Assembly: GCA_031551125.1 (NCBI GenBank)
Contig: JAVBOB010000012.1
Location: 36,353 to 100,352, forward strand
Length of the DNA stretch: 64,000 bases
DNA from: JAIRNF01 sp031551125
Lineage (GTDB): Bacteria > Bacteroidota > Bacteroidia > Bacteroidales > UBA932
Direction of reading: 5' to 3'
A program made the position numbers and the translations under genes. Shown one piece after another: positions 1-8,593 of the stretch. Numbering within the stretch: position 1 is the stretch's first letter; each line of letters begins with the position of its first letter. The notes under the pieces are model-generated. The model saw nothing but the letters and a program-made list of their open reading frames with translations, had not been told where the DNA came from and did no database searches.

Positions 1-626
1 TGGATGAGCTGCCGGAGTTTAAAAGAACAGCCCTCGAAGTTATGCGTCAACCGCTGGAGGAGCGGAAAAGCACCATCTCCCGCGCTAAATTCTCAGTAGA
101 GTATCCTGCCAACTTTATGCTGGTAGCCTCTATGAACCCCTGCCCCTGCGGGTATTACACGCACCCAGACAAGGAATGTGTTTGTGCACCGGGCATTGTA
201 CAAAAGTACATGAGCCGCATTTCCGGCCCCCTACTCGACCGCATCGACATTCATATTGACGTCATTCCCGTATCATACGATAAGCTGTCGGAGCTGCAAC
301 GTGCAGAGTCAAGTGAAACAGTAAGACAACGAGTTGTAACGGCACGAGCAGTTCAAGAAGAGCGCTTTATAGCCGAAAAAAATGTGTATTGCAACGCTAT
401 GATGTCTTCGCGCCAGCTAAGGGCTTACTGTGTACTCGACAACGAAGGACAGCTACTGTTAAAGGAAGCCATGCAACAGCTTAACCTATCGGCTCGTGCC
501 TATGACCGAATTTTGAAAGTATCACGAACTATTGCCGATTTGGACAGCTCACAAAATATTCAACCCCATCATCTGGCGGAAGCTATTCAATACCGAAGCC
601 TTGACCGTGAAGGTTGGGCCGGATAA
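1..626 (+). CDS. comM: YifB/ComM-family Mg-chelatase-like AAA+ ATPase, 3' part
   Basis: The frame is open from the left window edge, so the gene begins upstream; 207 codons are visible. They hold the second half of the AAA+ module: DELPEF followed by VMRQPLEE, then the MNPCPCGYY motif with further cysteines (KECVCAP), then LLDRIDIHI. The C-terminal helical domain typical of YifB/ComM proteins (SARAYDRILKVSRTIADL) closes the protein. ComM-type ATPases are hexameric helicases that drive branch migration during natural transformation in some bacteria; in Bacteroidota the role is mostly inferred. The Walker A motif lies outside the window. Family assignment is firm, the physiological role is not. 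Confidence 0.9.
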   Translation, partial: DELPEFKRTALEVMRQPLEERKSTISRAKFSVEYPANFMLVASMNPCPCGYYTHPDKECVCAPGIVQKYMSRISGPLLDRIDIHIDVIPVSYDKLSELQRAESSETVRQRVVTARAVQEERFIAEKNVYCNAMMSSRQLRAYCVLDNEGQLLLKEAMQQLNLSARAYDRILKVSRTIADLDSSQNIQPHHLAEAIQYRSLDREGWAG

Positions 627-689
627 ATTTCACACTATTAGTGAACAGTTAAACGGTTGAAGTGTTTTTATAAAAACACCCAGCCACTA

Positions 690-2180
690 ATGAACCGAAT
701 CATTCCAATTTTTGTATTACTTTTCCTGCTTATATCCTCACAGCAGGTAATAGGACAAATCATTCATTCTTCCACCGGAATAGCCGATACGCTATCTGTA
801 TCTCCTACACAGCAATTTCACGTAAAAAAGCGACCATACTTCGCTGCAGCCGAGGTTGTGCTGTTAAACCTTGGGGTTAATGCGTTTGACCGTTTTGTGC
901 TGCAAGACGACTATGCAGTGATAAATGGCAGTACGATAAAGCAAAACTTCAAAACCGGCTTTGTTTGGGATAACGACAGCTTCTCTACAAATTTGCTATG
1001 GCATCCCTACCATGGAAGCTTGTACTTTAACGCCGCCCGTTCCAATGGGTTGAATTTTTGGGCATCAACTCCTTATGTTCTTGGAGGAAGCCTCATGTGG
1101 GAGTTTTTTATGGAAAACGAACCGGCATCAATCAACGATGTATTCTCAACCACAATAGGCGGTATAGCGCTGGGAGAGGTGGCCTTCCGTAGTTCTTCGC
1201 TAATACTGGACAACTCAAAACGAGGGACAGAGCGGGTTGCCCGTGAAGTAGTAAGCGCAGTGCTTTCTCCTATAAACGCATTTAACCGGCTTACAAGAGG
1301 AGAAATGTGGAAAGGCTATCCCTCTAACACGTATGATAACGAACGACTCCCCTTCATTCTCAATGCCAATTTAGGCTGGCGGCACATGGCTGAAGATGAA
1401 GAGCCCAACAACAGCTATAACGGAATGATTCTAGAGCTGGGGATGAGATATGGAGATCCGTTCTACAACGACAGCTACAAGCCTTTCGAATACTTTACGG
1501 TAGATATGATGCTCAACATAGGCGGAGACCAACCCGGTATCGGCTCCATAAATGCCTTGGGCATACTATGGGGAAAAACACTTAGTCCTGCAGCCGGACA
1601 TGACATGACTGTGGGCATTTTTCAGCATTATGATTTCTACCAAAGCACCCCGCTAAAAGGAACAACTACCGTTCCGTTTGAACTGGCTCAATCAGCAGCG
1701 ATAGGAGGTGGCGCGATATACAAGTTCCCTCCGGTAAATGGTAAGCTCAATATTTCATGCAGCCTGTTTGCCAGTGCCATTTTGATGGGTGGAACGCTAA
1801 CCGACTACTTTACCGTAAACGATCGCGATTACAACATGGGTAGCGGATACAGCCTAAAGCTCCGTTCATTGTTCGAGCTTCGCAAGACGATAGCTGCTTA
1901 CCTCAACTTTGAGCAATACCACCTATACACGTGGAAGGGGTACCCCAACGAGCCCAACCCCATTCCTCCCGATACGGATATTAAATATCTTAATGCGCAA
2001 GGCAATAAGGGAAACATTCTATTTAACCTCATCAGCTTTCGTATAGACGTAAGCCTAATCCCAAAACTTAAGATGAGTCTTGCTCCCTACTTCTACTTTC
2101 GCCATACCCACTACGACTATTTCGATGATGTTGACTCGAAAACCTTCGAAACAAGGGTAATGATTTCATATACAATATAA
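690..2180 (+). CDS. DUF3943 outer membrane protein
   Basis: A 496-residue protein. The frame stays open from a TTG at 657, but the ATG at 690 places a good signal peptide at the N-terminus (MNRIIPIFVLLFLLIS, cleavage near VIGQ), so 690 is chosen. The middle carries the tryptophan- and glycine-rich stretch typical of DUF3943 (LLWHPYHGSLYF and GGSLMWEFFMENEP, then STTIGGIALGE). The C-terminal half alternates aromatic and polar residues and ends in TRVMISYTI, as expected of a beta-barrel. It starts 63 bases after the ComM-like gene on the same strand. Function is unknown; the outer membrane location is inferred. Confidence 0.82.
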   Translation: MNRIIPIFVLLFLLISSQQVIGQIIHSSTGIADTLSVSPTQQFHVKKRPYFAAAEVVLLNLGVNAFDRFVLQDDYAVINGSTIKQNFKTGFVWDNDSFSTNLLWHPYHGSLYFNAARSNGLNFWASTPYVLGGSLMWEFFMENEPASINDVFSTTIGGIALGEVAFRSSSLILDNSKRGTERVAREVVSAVLSPINAFNRLTRGEMWKGYPSNTYDNERLPFILNANLGWRHMAEDEEPNNSYNGMILELGMRYGDPFYNDSYKPFEYFTVDMMLNIGGDQPGIGSINALGILWGKTLSPAAGHDMTVGIFQHYDFYQSTPLKGTTTVPFELAQSAAIGGGAIYKFPPVNGKLNISCSLFASAILMGGTLTDYFTVNDRDYNMGSGYSLKLRSLFELRKTIAAYLNFEQYHLYTWKGYPNEPNPIPPDTDIKYLNAQGNKGNILFNLISFRIDVSLIPKLKMSLAPYFYFRHTHYDYFDDVDSKTFETRVMISYTI

Positions 2181-2226
2181 TAAATTCCGGTATCGGTAAT
2201 TATTTTTTAGTAAAAGCCCAAAATAC

Positions 2227-2234
2227 TACATTTG
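2227..2234 (+). promoter_or_regulatory. Bacteroidota -7 box (TACATTTG) for mscS
   Basis: TACATTTG matches the TAnnTTTG -7 consensus of Bacteroidota sigma factor. It lies 57 bases before the mscS start codon. No clear -33 TTTG is seen at the usual distance. Confidence 0.55.
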
Positions 2235-2291
2235 TGCTGTAATACATGTTTCTATTTTCATCTGTAAAAATCAAAAACCATTACAAAAACT

Positions 2292-3086
2292 ATGGAACAG
2301 TACATTCAGCTGGGTATCCAATATGGGCTTAAGCTACTTGGCGCAATTGCCATCCTTATTGTTGGCTTTTGGGTAGTAAAAAAAGTAAGCAAGGGAATGA
2401 AAAAGGTGCTCATGAAAAAAGACATTGACGCCTCTCTTACCACATTTTTATCTTCATTTGTAAACGTTATCTGCAAAATACTAGTTATACTGGTTGCAAT
2501 TGCCAGCGTTGGTATTGAGATGACTTCTATTGTAGCCATTATGGGTGCTGCATCTTTGGCTATTGGTATGGCGCTATCCGGCACTTTTCAGAACTTTGCA
2601 GGCGGAATGGTAATCCTATTTCTTAAGCCGTTTAAGGTAGGTGACGTTATTGAAGCGCAAGGCTTCACCGGAACAGTTAGCGAGATATTGATGTTTACTA
2701 CCATGATTAAAACGGCAGATAACAAGTGTATTTTTATTCCCAACGGCGGACTTGCCAATGGCTCTATTGTAAACTACACCCGTACCGGAACACGCCGATT
2801 GGATTTAACCTACAACATTGCATACGGCGATAATGTAGAACGTGCAAGAGAAATTCTTACCCGGCTAATTAACGAGGATAAACGAATACATACCGAGCCT
2901 GCACCAATGATTGTTCTTTCATCATTGGCCGATAGCGCTGTACATGTTAGTGTTCGTATATGGACTAATGCATCAGACCTCTTCGACGTTCAGTTCAGCT
3001 TAAATGAAAAGGTGTATGCCGCTTTCCCTGCGCAAGGGCTCAGCTTTCCCTTCCCGCAAGTGCAAGTACATACGTCAGGTAAATAG
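2292..3086 (+). CDS. mscS: Small-conductance mechanosensitive ion channel (MscS family)
   Basis: A 264-residue inner membrane protein, close to the length of E. coli MscS. Membrane segments are at about 15-30, 58-76 and 80-110. The third is the Gly/Ala-rich pore helix (MGAASLAIGMALSGTFQN) followed by GGMVILFLKPFKVGD, the hallmark junction to the cytoplasmic beta domain (FTGTVSEI and FIPNGGLANG). The channel opens under membrane tension and releases solutes on osmotic downshock. It has its own promoter and is followed by an inverted repeat, so it is probably a single-gene unit. Start is the only ATG that keeps the first membrane helix intact. Confidence 0.95.
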   Translation: MEQYIQLGIQYGLKLLGAIAILIVGFWVVKKVSKGMKKVLMKKDIDASLTTFLSSFVNVICKILVILVAIASVGIEMTSIVAIMGAASLAIGMALSGTFQNFAGGMVILFLKPFKVGDVIEAQGFTGTVSEILMFTTMIKTADNKCIFIPNGGLANGSIVNYTRTGTRRLDLTYNIAYGDNVERAREILTRLINEDKRIHTEPAPMIVLSSLADSAVHVSVRIWTNASDLFDVQFSLNEKVYAAFPAQGLSFPFPQVQVHTSGK

Positions 3087-3105
3087 TACTTTTACTAGAA
3101 TAAAC

Positions 3106-3154
3106 AAGTTCTCCATTTTGTGCAGGAAGAAGTTCTGCATAGAATGGAGAACTT
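3106..3154. terminator. Bidirectional terminator-like hairpin
   Basis: AAGTTCTCCATT at 3106-3117 pairs with AATGGAGAACTT at 3143-3154. It sits between the convergent mscS and lipoprotein genes, where a shared terminator is expected. No long T-tract follows on either side. Confidence 0.55.
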
Positions 3155-3172
3155 GCATTATTCTACTTACAG

Positions 3173-3718
3173 CTAATCTAATTCTTTCACCTCACTTGCT
3201 TCCATTGTAACAACTGCCACCCGTTTTTTATTTGTTCCATCCATTAGCTGATACAACTTATCGGTTTGCTCCTTCGATAATTGTTCTGCAACATTTTCTT
3301 TTTTCCTCTCTGCAATCCACGGGCTGTCGTTGCAAGGCGTATTATCAATGTGGCATAGAATAGTTTTTTGTTGCACAATACTATCAACATACGCTAACGT
3401 AGTATATGTAACCGTTACATGCCCTATAACCTTTACCCTTTTATGGTTGAGCGATTTATCAAATCGCTCGAAACCGCTACCGAAAACCACTTTTACAAAA
3501 CCGCCGGTATCTCCACGCAGCTTCATCTTCAAACCGTTTACCGGACAAACATGAACGACAGTTCCCTCTATACTCACCTCCTTACCCACATATCTTTCCG
3601 GAGTTAACAACAAGCTATCTACCTGAATAGTCAGGTTCTGTGCCTGTTGAGAAGAAGTATGCTTACAGGCGATAACGAGTAGTAAAAAAACTGCTCCAAC
3701 AATAATTTTTGACTTCAT
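3173..3718 (-). CDS. Putative lipoprotein with OB-fold-like domain
   Basis: A 181-residue protein. The frame continues upstream to 3757, but the ATG at 3718 puts a lipoprotein signal at the N-terminus (MKSKIIVGAVFLLLVIAC, acylated Cys at 18). Residues about 30-115 read like the small OB-fold seen in nucleic-acid-binding-like periplasmic proteins (EVSIEGTVVHVCP, then GDTGGFVKVVFG and RVKVIGHVTVTYT). The rest is charged and probably helical (KENVAEQLSKEQTDKL). Likely anchored in the periplasm or outer membrane. It is monocistronic and convergent with mscS. No function can be assigned. Confidence 0.75.
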   Translation of the reverse strand: MKSKIIVGAVFLLLVIACKHTSSQQAQNLTIQVDSLLLTPERYVGKEVSIEGTVVHVCPVNGLKMKLRGDTGGFVKVVFGSGFERFDKSLNHKRVKVIGHVTVTYTTLAYVDSIVQQKTILCHIDNTPCNDSPWIAERKKENVAEQLSKEQTDKLYQLMDGTNKKRVAVVTMEASEVKELD

Positions 3719-3768
3719 ACATTTTTTAGTTTTCAATTTATCACTCCATACCGACAATTGTACCCATT

Positions 3769-3860
3769 AGCCCCCTAAAGGAGGAACCGCACTACTGCAA
3801 AATTGAACTTCCGAAAATTGTTTGTACAGCGCCAAAGCCTCCTTTAGGGAGTTGGGGGTA
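3769..3860. repeat. Family B palindromic element, copy 1
   Basis: Starts with AGCCCCCTAAAGGAGG and ends with CCTCCTTTAGGGAGTTGGGG. The interior resembles copy 2 at 23634-23730 (TACTGCA, AATTGAA, TTTGTACA, CCAAAGCC in the same order). Copy 3 is at 27306-27371. All three lie between genes. Confidence 0.75.
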
Positions 3861-3948
3861 AAGTAGCAATGAGCTATATATCCGATTCCAAAATATTGCA
3901 AGCACACCATTGGCTTCGCCGAATTTGCAAACTCGGTTACAAAGTGTT

Positions 3949-4004
3949 TTTGCCAACCAATCTGCTTAATTTGAAGAGATTGCTTCGCTTCGCTCGCAAT
4001 GACG
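3949..4004. repeat. Family A (REP-like) element, partial copy
   Basis: Contains CCAATCTGCTTAATTTGA and then the right arm AGATTGCTTCGCTTCGCTCG followed by CAATGACG. The left CGTCATTGCGAG arm found in complete copies (23505, 49632) is missing. Confidence 0.65.
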
Positions 4005-4028
4005 TGCTCTTTATAACCCAATACTCTC

Positions 4029-4433
4029 CTATTTCCCTCCGCCGGAACTCTCAACCACCGTACCCTTAATACGCAATGTAATGGGCGTGGGTGAGTCGTT
4101 AATGTACACCGTCAGGCTCTTATCAAAGGGTGTAACAGCCGATGGAGTAAAAGTAGCCTTTACATAACCGCGAACGCCGGGAAGTACAGGTTTTTTAGTC
4201 CAGCCCGGTGTTGCACATCCACAGGATGTCCCGACATTTTGAATAATAATAGGTTCTTTTCCGCTATTGGTAAACTCAAAGGTGAAACTTTGAGCACCCG
4301 CTTTCAGCTCAATATTACCAAAATCATGCACTACCTTATCAAAAGCAATGGCAGAAGTTTGGGCTTGTTGTTGGGCAAAAACGGTTAGCCCCATAGCGGA
4401 TAAAAAGCTTACGAATAGAATTAATTTTTTCAT
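4029..4433 (-). CDS. DUF1573 periplasmic protein
   Basis: A 134-residue protein. The upstream extension to 4505 is rejected because the ATG at 4433 gives a clean signal peptide (MKKLILFVSFLSAMGL, cleavage after FAQ) and a TACCTTTG promoter lies in between. The mature part is one immunoglobulin-like DUF1573 domain with its usual landmarks: VVHDFGNIELKAG, SCGCATPGW, and a final LRIKGTVVE strand. Such domains are abundant in Bacteroidota envelopes and probably mediate protein contacts; no enzymatic function is known. It is divergent from the membrane regulator at 4607, and the shared gap contains GTCAAAAA boxes. Confidence 0.88.
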   Translation of the reverse strand: MKKLILFVSFLSAMGLTVFAQQQAQTSAIAFDKVVHDFGNIELKAGAQSFTFEFTNSGKEPIIIQNVGTSCGCATPGWTKKPVLPGVRGYVKATFTPSAVTPFDKSLTVYINDSPTPITLRIKGTVVESSGGGK

Positions 4434-4459
4434 CTTTTTTAGTTTTAAAAGGTTCGGGG

Positions 4460-4467
4460 CAAAGGTA
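4460..4467 (-). promoter_or_regulatory. -7 box (TACCTTTG) for the DUF1573 gene
   Basis: CAAAGGTA on the plus strand is TACCTTTG on the minus strand, a TAnnTTTG match 27 bases before the chosen start. It argues against the longer reading frame. Confidence 0.6.
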
Positions 4468-4500
4468 GAGGCAGGGGCAAGTGCCCTACAAATTTTCAAA

Positions 4501-4571
4501 GTCAAATGATGGTCGCTTTTGTTTTAAATCCACCCTTCAATGTCAAAAAATGGTAGTTTTTATGTCAAAAA
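4501..4571 (+). promoter_or_regulatory. Phased GTCAAAAA boxes upstream of the membrane regulator
   Basis: GTCAAATG at 4501, GTCGCTTT at 4512 (degenerate), GTCAAAAA at 4542 and GTCAAAAA at 4564. Spacings are 11, 30 and 22, near multiples of one helical turn. Relative to the ATG at 4607 they begin at -106, -95, -65 and -43. The neighbouring kinase gene carries the same arrangement. Candidate binding sites for the winged helix shared by both regulators. Confidence 0.5.
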
Positions 4572-4595
4572 CATATTTTATTCGTACTAACTAGC

Positions 4596-4603
4596 TACAT
4601 TTG
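4596..4603 (+). promoter_or_regulatory. -7 box (TACATTTG) abutting the start codon at 4607
   Basis: TACATTTG is a perfect TAnnTTTG match ending only 3 bases before the ATG at 4607. With usual spacing transcription would begin at or just inside the start codon, implying a leaderless or nearly leaderless message. Confidence 0.5.
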
Positions 4604-4606
4604 AAC

Positions 4607-5701
4607 ATGTCTTCATCAGAAAAACGCCCCCGTTTCGGCTGGATTAACAGCCTTTGGATTTTGAGCGTAGTACTGCTGCTTGCGTTGCAGCTGCTATGGC
4701 TTAACAATACCCATCAGCTAATTAACAACCAGCTGGTAGGCGAAGCAAACGAAGCCTTTAAGGATGCTTATGTAAGAGAGCTAGCTTACCGTACACCTCC
4801 GGTAAATGCCGGAAACATCAGCTCGCTAACAGTACAAGAGTGTGGTAATGAGGAGGTACGCATTATTCGCCACTGTCCCAAACCCGATACCCTTATTTAT
4901 CGTAACAGCTACGGCCGCTCTCTTGAAACGGTTATCAACCGTGCCTTTTATGAGCTGAGAGAGAAGAACACCCCTCTCAACGTACACTGTTTAGCCGACT
5001 TATTTGCCGGAGTGCTATTTGAGCGTGGCATTCAGGCTAACTTTGTAGTTGAAAAATGGAATACGAAAACAAACAAGATGCTGGCCACAAGCGATATGTC
5101 CGGCAAAGTACAACAACAGACCAAAAAGTCACATGTCTTGGTAATCAGCATTTCAGAGACGGAGGAATTGCAGGCAAAGCTGGAGTTTGAGCAAATAGGC
5201 GTTTTCCGACGAATGATTGGCATCATTATCATCTCTCTGCTACTAACGGTAGTAATGATAGCATGTTTGACATACCAGCTGCGATACCTGCGTAGGCAAA
5301 ACGTAAAGAAGGAAGCCATTGCCGGATTTACCAGTGATTTGCTTACCCGCATAGAAACTATGCAAAGTCAAAGCAAGCCGACAGTACCACAATCATCTTC
5401 TACATTTCGGTTAGGGCAGTATAGCTTCAATGCCGACAGTAACGAACTGAATGGGTTTGGTAAAACAATCACCCTCAACAAAAAAGAAAATGCCATTTTA
5501 TTTGAGCTGTGTGATAATACAGGCAAAGTGGTTGAACGAGAAATATTGTTGGAGAAATACTGGGAAAACACCGGATTTATATACTCTCGCAGCTTAGACA
5601 CTTATATTGCCCGGCTCCGCAAATATTTAAGTGAAGACTCGTTTGTGCAAATTGTTACCATTAAGGGGCACGGGTATAAGCTGAGCCTTTCCGAATCCTA
5701 A
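4607..5701 (+). CDS. Membrane-bound winged-helix regulator, kinase-like sensor fused to OmpR-type DNA-binding domain
   Basis: A 364-residue protein; ATG 4607 is preferred to the in-frame TTG at 4601. A first membrane helix (about 13-33), a periplasmic region (34-200) and a second helix (203-225) match the layout of the kinase encoded at 9585. After a linker, residues about 267-361 form an OmpR/PhoB-type winged helix very close to that of the regulator at 10949 (shared stretches LNKKE, SLDTYIA and GYKLS). At 236-249, EAIAGFTSDLLTRI aligns with the kinase H-box DFIANFTHELKTPI, with Ser243 in place of His. No ATPase or receiver domain is present. It looks like a two-component system collapsed into one polypeptide, ToxR-like in logic but with the DNA-binding domain at the C-terminus. 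Target genes are inferred to be neighbours. The stop overlaps the convergent receptor gene. Confidence 0.85.
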   Translation: MSSSEKRPRFGWINSLWILSVVLLLALQLLWLNNTHQLINNQLVGEANEAFKDAYVRELAYRTPPVNAGNISSLTVQECGNEEVRIIRHCPKPDTLIYRNSYGRSLETVINRAFYELREKNTPLNVHCLADLFAGVLFERGIQANFVVEKWNTKTNKMLATSDMSGKVQQQTKKSHVLVISISETEELQAKLEFEQIGVFRRMIGIIIISLLLTVVMIACLTYQLRYLRRQNVKKEAIAGFTSDLLTRIETMQSQSKPTVPQSSSTFRLGQYSFNADSNELNGFGKTITLNKKENAILFELCDNTGKVVEREILLEKYWENTGFIYSRSLDTYIARLRKYLSEDSFVQIVTIKGHGYKLSLSES

Positions 5702-8355
5702 AATGCCCACGACACTTTAGCCATCACCGACATTGGTCGTAACTTATAAGCGCTGAATGATTCGCTTAGCGTGCCCAGCACCGAATACTCGTAACGTTTG
5801 TTGTTGAGAATATTCCGGCAATCAACAGAAAACTCGAACTGTTTCCATGTATAGCTCACTCCGGCATCAACAAAGAATACCGCAGGGTATGAGGTGTTAG
5901 CGGCGTGATTATAGTAGTACTCGCCATGCACATAGGCCTGTAACTTCTTGATAAAGTTGAAACTCCATGTAAGAAAATGGGACATGGATAGTATCGGGGC
6001 GCTTTGCGATGTTTGCGGTTCCAAAATCTTTAGCTGCGAACGAGCGAATGATGCTTCATACTCCACATTAGTCCAGTAAGCGGGCTTTACCACTACCTTA
6101 GGGCGTAGGCTAAACGTCTCGCTGGCAAAACGAGTCCACTGGTGTTGACTTAACTGCTCAGCGGTAGTATAGCTATAGCCGGCATCCAGCCAAAAGGTGG
6201 TATTCCAGCTATCTACCGTTTTACTCACCTTCCCTGTAAGGGTCCATGTCTGCCGATCATTATCTTGCTTAACTGCTGTACGTTCGCTCAAAATACCATG
6301 AAAGCTACGGTTGTATAGTAAGTTAGAAACACCCCTCATATAGCTACCCGCAAAAGCAGCAAAAAACGCTGTTATAGGATTCCTATAGGTAATATTCAAC
6401 GTATAGCTTTGCCTTACCTGCTCTAACAAATCATTCGGATTACGTTCTATGCTGCGATAGTTGTATAAAATATAGTTCGGTATGATACTCCGAATGTCTC
6501 CGAAGCTGCTGCTATATCTGGCGCTACCCATAATATTCCAGTAAGCCGTAACATCATAGTTGAACGAAAACGACGGATTAAAAATCGTGAAGTACTCGCT
6601 GTTTATCGTTGTAAAGTTTACCGGAAGAGTTAACGATAACCTTAGCTTACTATTCTGATAGCCCAGCAATGGCTGCAAAGAGTAAACGTATTTCTCCAAC
6701 CCAAAATCATTTTTCAGGCTATCGGGAACAACCACTCCACCCTGAGAATCAACAGGGCGTATTTCAGAATCGACATGTTGAACCTGTGCCTGAAATCCGG
6801 TTTTAAGCTCCAGCCTCCAGCTATTTTTCTTCGTTTTGAATGTGGCGTAGCTATTGGAAAAGAAAGAGGTTGAATGCAGGTTCTGACAAAGGTTCCCATC
6901 AGTTGTAATAGCAGACAAGCCTCCAAGGTTCATCCAATCTACTCCGCTAATCAATAGCTCTTGCGGCAACAATGAATAGCTATTAAACGATGAAACCTGA
7001 AATGTATTTAATCCCTTGTTCTTTATCCACTGAAAATCGTTAGAAAAAAGGTGGTTCGGCGTATTCAGCTGCTGCCCGATAGTGTTAACGCCACTCCATG
7101 TGTTAGCATTCGTTTCGTTCCAACGTCCGCGAAGCTTTAAGCTATTCTGCAAATAGTAGCTGGGAGAATTAGCTGTAAACGTAAACGCCCCCTCCAGCTG
7201 ATGTTGCTTTCGGTTACTCTTCTGCAATTCCGAAATAGTCAGCGTACTATCAGCCTCCAAATAGTAAACCGTACGAGCCTCTGTATCGAAGTCATGTTGG
7301 TTATTCACATAGCTCACGTTAGCACGCAGCTGGTAATCATCATTCAATTTCCAAAGATTGTTTGTGCTCAACAAATGTGATTGGTTGAATAAGTATCTAT
7401 TCTCGCTTACAGGTGGCGCTGCCGGCATTATCACCGATAGCCAATCGGCTTGGTCGGCATTATTTTCATTAGAAAAGTTGATAATATCGAATGTATGAGA
7501 AATCAGCTCGTCGGTTACGTTATTACCGATATTATTTGTCTTATATACGTTCATACTTTGCATACCGCGTCCCACTCGCATACCCATAACACGGCCATCC
7601 CACAGAAAAGGAGAAGCGCCAAAGCCTGCGTCTATCTTCCCCAGCCAGCGAGATTTGGCCCCGTCTTTCAGCACCAAATTAATAGCTGCTTGGTCGGAAA
7701 AATCCGATTTTTCCAGCGCCTTTATCGCTTGGTGGTTTTCCAGCACCTGCACCTTCTTCACCGCATCAGCCGGAATATTTTTGGTTGCCAATCCATACTT
7801 ACCCCCCAGTAAATCCGACCCTTCTACATAAAAATTGCTAATCGGTTTTCCATTATAGGAAATAGCGCCGTTTTGCGACACATCAATCCCCGGTAATTTT
7901 TTGAGAACATCTCCAATCACACGGTCTTGCGGAGTTTTAAAAAGAGCAACATTGTAGTTCAACGTATCCCGCTCCTGCCATAGCTTATTGGCTCTTACCA
8001 CAACCTCCTTCAAATTTGAGGATTGAGGCACCATCTCAACATCCAACCGACGACTTCCATTGTTTACGCTGATAATCTCTTTTGCATAGCCCAACATTGA
8101 TACCTCAACCTGTAATGAATCACCAAACTGCGACCTCAACTTTAACGTATAGTCGCCATTAGCATCGGTAACGGCAAAAGCCGATGCTGTTTTTTGTCCT
8201 GCTATAAACAGCAACGCTGAAGCGCCGTCCAGCGGACGATGGGTTTCCTTATCGGTTATTTTTCCGCTAATTGTACGTTGAGCAAAGAGTTCGCCCGCCC
8301 CCAAAAGGGGGAAGCACATACACGCAAACAGTATTACCCTTTTAATACTAACCAT
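5698..8355 (-). CDS. TonB-dependent-receptor-like outer membrane beta-barrel with carboxypeptidase-like regulatory domain
   Basis: An 885-residue outer membrane protein. Signal peptide at 1-25 (LFACMCFPLLG, cleavage near LFAQ). Residues about 27-110 form the carboxypeptidase-regulatory-like beta-sandwich (GKITDKETHRPLDGASA). A plug-like region follows (KLPGIDVSQNGAISYNGKPI, with NFYVEGSDLLGG), and the remainder is a long barrel ending in the aromatic KVSWAF. This architecture pairs with GLPGLI proteins in Bacteroidota, and one lies just upstream in the same direction. The ligand is unknown; substrates of such pairs can be peptides, metals or siderophores. Its stop codon overlaps that of the convergent regulator gene by two bases. 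Confidence 0.85.
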   Translation of the reverse strand: MVSIKRVILFACMCFPLLGAGELFAQRTISGKITDKETHRPLDGASALLFIAGQKTASAFAVTDANGDYTLKLRSQFGDSLQVEVSMLGYAKEIISVNNGSRRLDVEMVPQSSNLKEVVVRANKLWQERDTLNYNVALFKTPQDRVIGDVLKKLPGIDVSQNGAISYNGKPISNFYVEGSDLLGGKYGLATKNIPADAVKKVQVLENHQAIKALEKSDFSDQAAINLVLKDGAKSRWLGKIDAGFGASPFLWDGRVMGMRVGRGMQSMNVYKTNNIGNNVTDELISHTFDIINFSNENNADQADWLSVIMPAAPPVSENRYLFNQSHLLSTNNLWKLNDDYQLRANVSYVNNQHDFDTEARTVYYLEADSTLTISELQKSNRKQHQLEGAFTFTANSPSYYLQNSLKLRGRWNETNANTWSGVNTIGQQLNTPNHLFSNDFQWIKNKGLNTFQVSSFNSYSLLPQELLISGVDWMNLGGLSAITTDGNLCQNLHSTSFFSNSYATFKTKKNSWRLELKTGFQAQVQHVDSEIRPVDSQGGVVVPDSLKNDFGLEKYVYSLQPLLGYQNSKLRLSLTLPVNFTTINSEYFTIFNPSFSFNYDVTAYWNIMGSARYSSSFGDIRSIIPNYILYNYRSIERNPNDLLEQVRQSYTLNITYRNPITAFFAAFAGSYMRGVSNLLYNRSFHGILSERTAVKQDNDRQTWTLTGKVSKTVDSWNTTFWLDAGYSYTTAEQLSQHQWTRFASETFSLRPKVVVKPAYWTNVEYEASFARSQLKILEPQTSQSAPILSMSHFLTWSFNFIKKLQAYVHGEYYYNHAANTSYPAVFFVDAGVSYTWKQFEFSVDCRNILNNKRYEYSVLGTLSESFSAYKLRPMSVMAKVSWAF

Positions 8356-8398
8356 TTTCTTCTTCTACTTTTATTTATTGCTATCGCAAAAGACATTT

Positions 8399-8540
8399 AA
8401 GATGTTGCTCCTAACGGAGCAACACCGTTCTACACAAATTACATTAGCTATGCTATGGCTGTTCTGCGGCTCCGCTAGAAGCCAAATCTTTGTAGTCGCC
8501 AAGTGCATTTTAAGCCTCCGCCCGTTAGGAGCGGCATCTT
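8399..8540. repeat. Palindromic element between GLPGLI and receptor genes
   Basis: AAGATGTTGCTCCTAACGG at 8399-8417 pairs, with two mismatches, with CCGTTAGGAGCGGCATCTT ending at 8540. A smaller hairpin GTTGCTCC...GGAGCAAC lies inside the left arm. It fills the 238-base gap between two genes that otherwise look co-transcribed. Confidence 0.6.
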
Positions 8541-8593
8541 TCAAATAACAATGCGAATTCACTAATGCGTTTTATAAATAACGCTGAAGACTC

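Larger units (their letters stand above)
3719..4028. other. Gap between lipoprotein and DUF1573 genes, filled by repeats
   Basis: No gene is supported here. The gap holds a family B palindromic element (3769-3860) and a partial family A element (3949-4004), described separately. An open frame on the minus strand crosses both, but it encodes the repeat-derived peptide VIASEAKQSL and is not a gene. Confidence 0.7.

Noticed and set aside
3767..4054. Minus-strand open frame encoding VIASEAKQSL
   Set aside because: This peptide is the translation of a family A repeat and is found wherever such elements occur; the frame also crosses a family B element and has no signals of its own.
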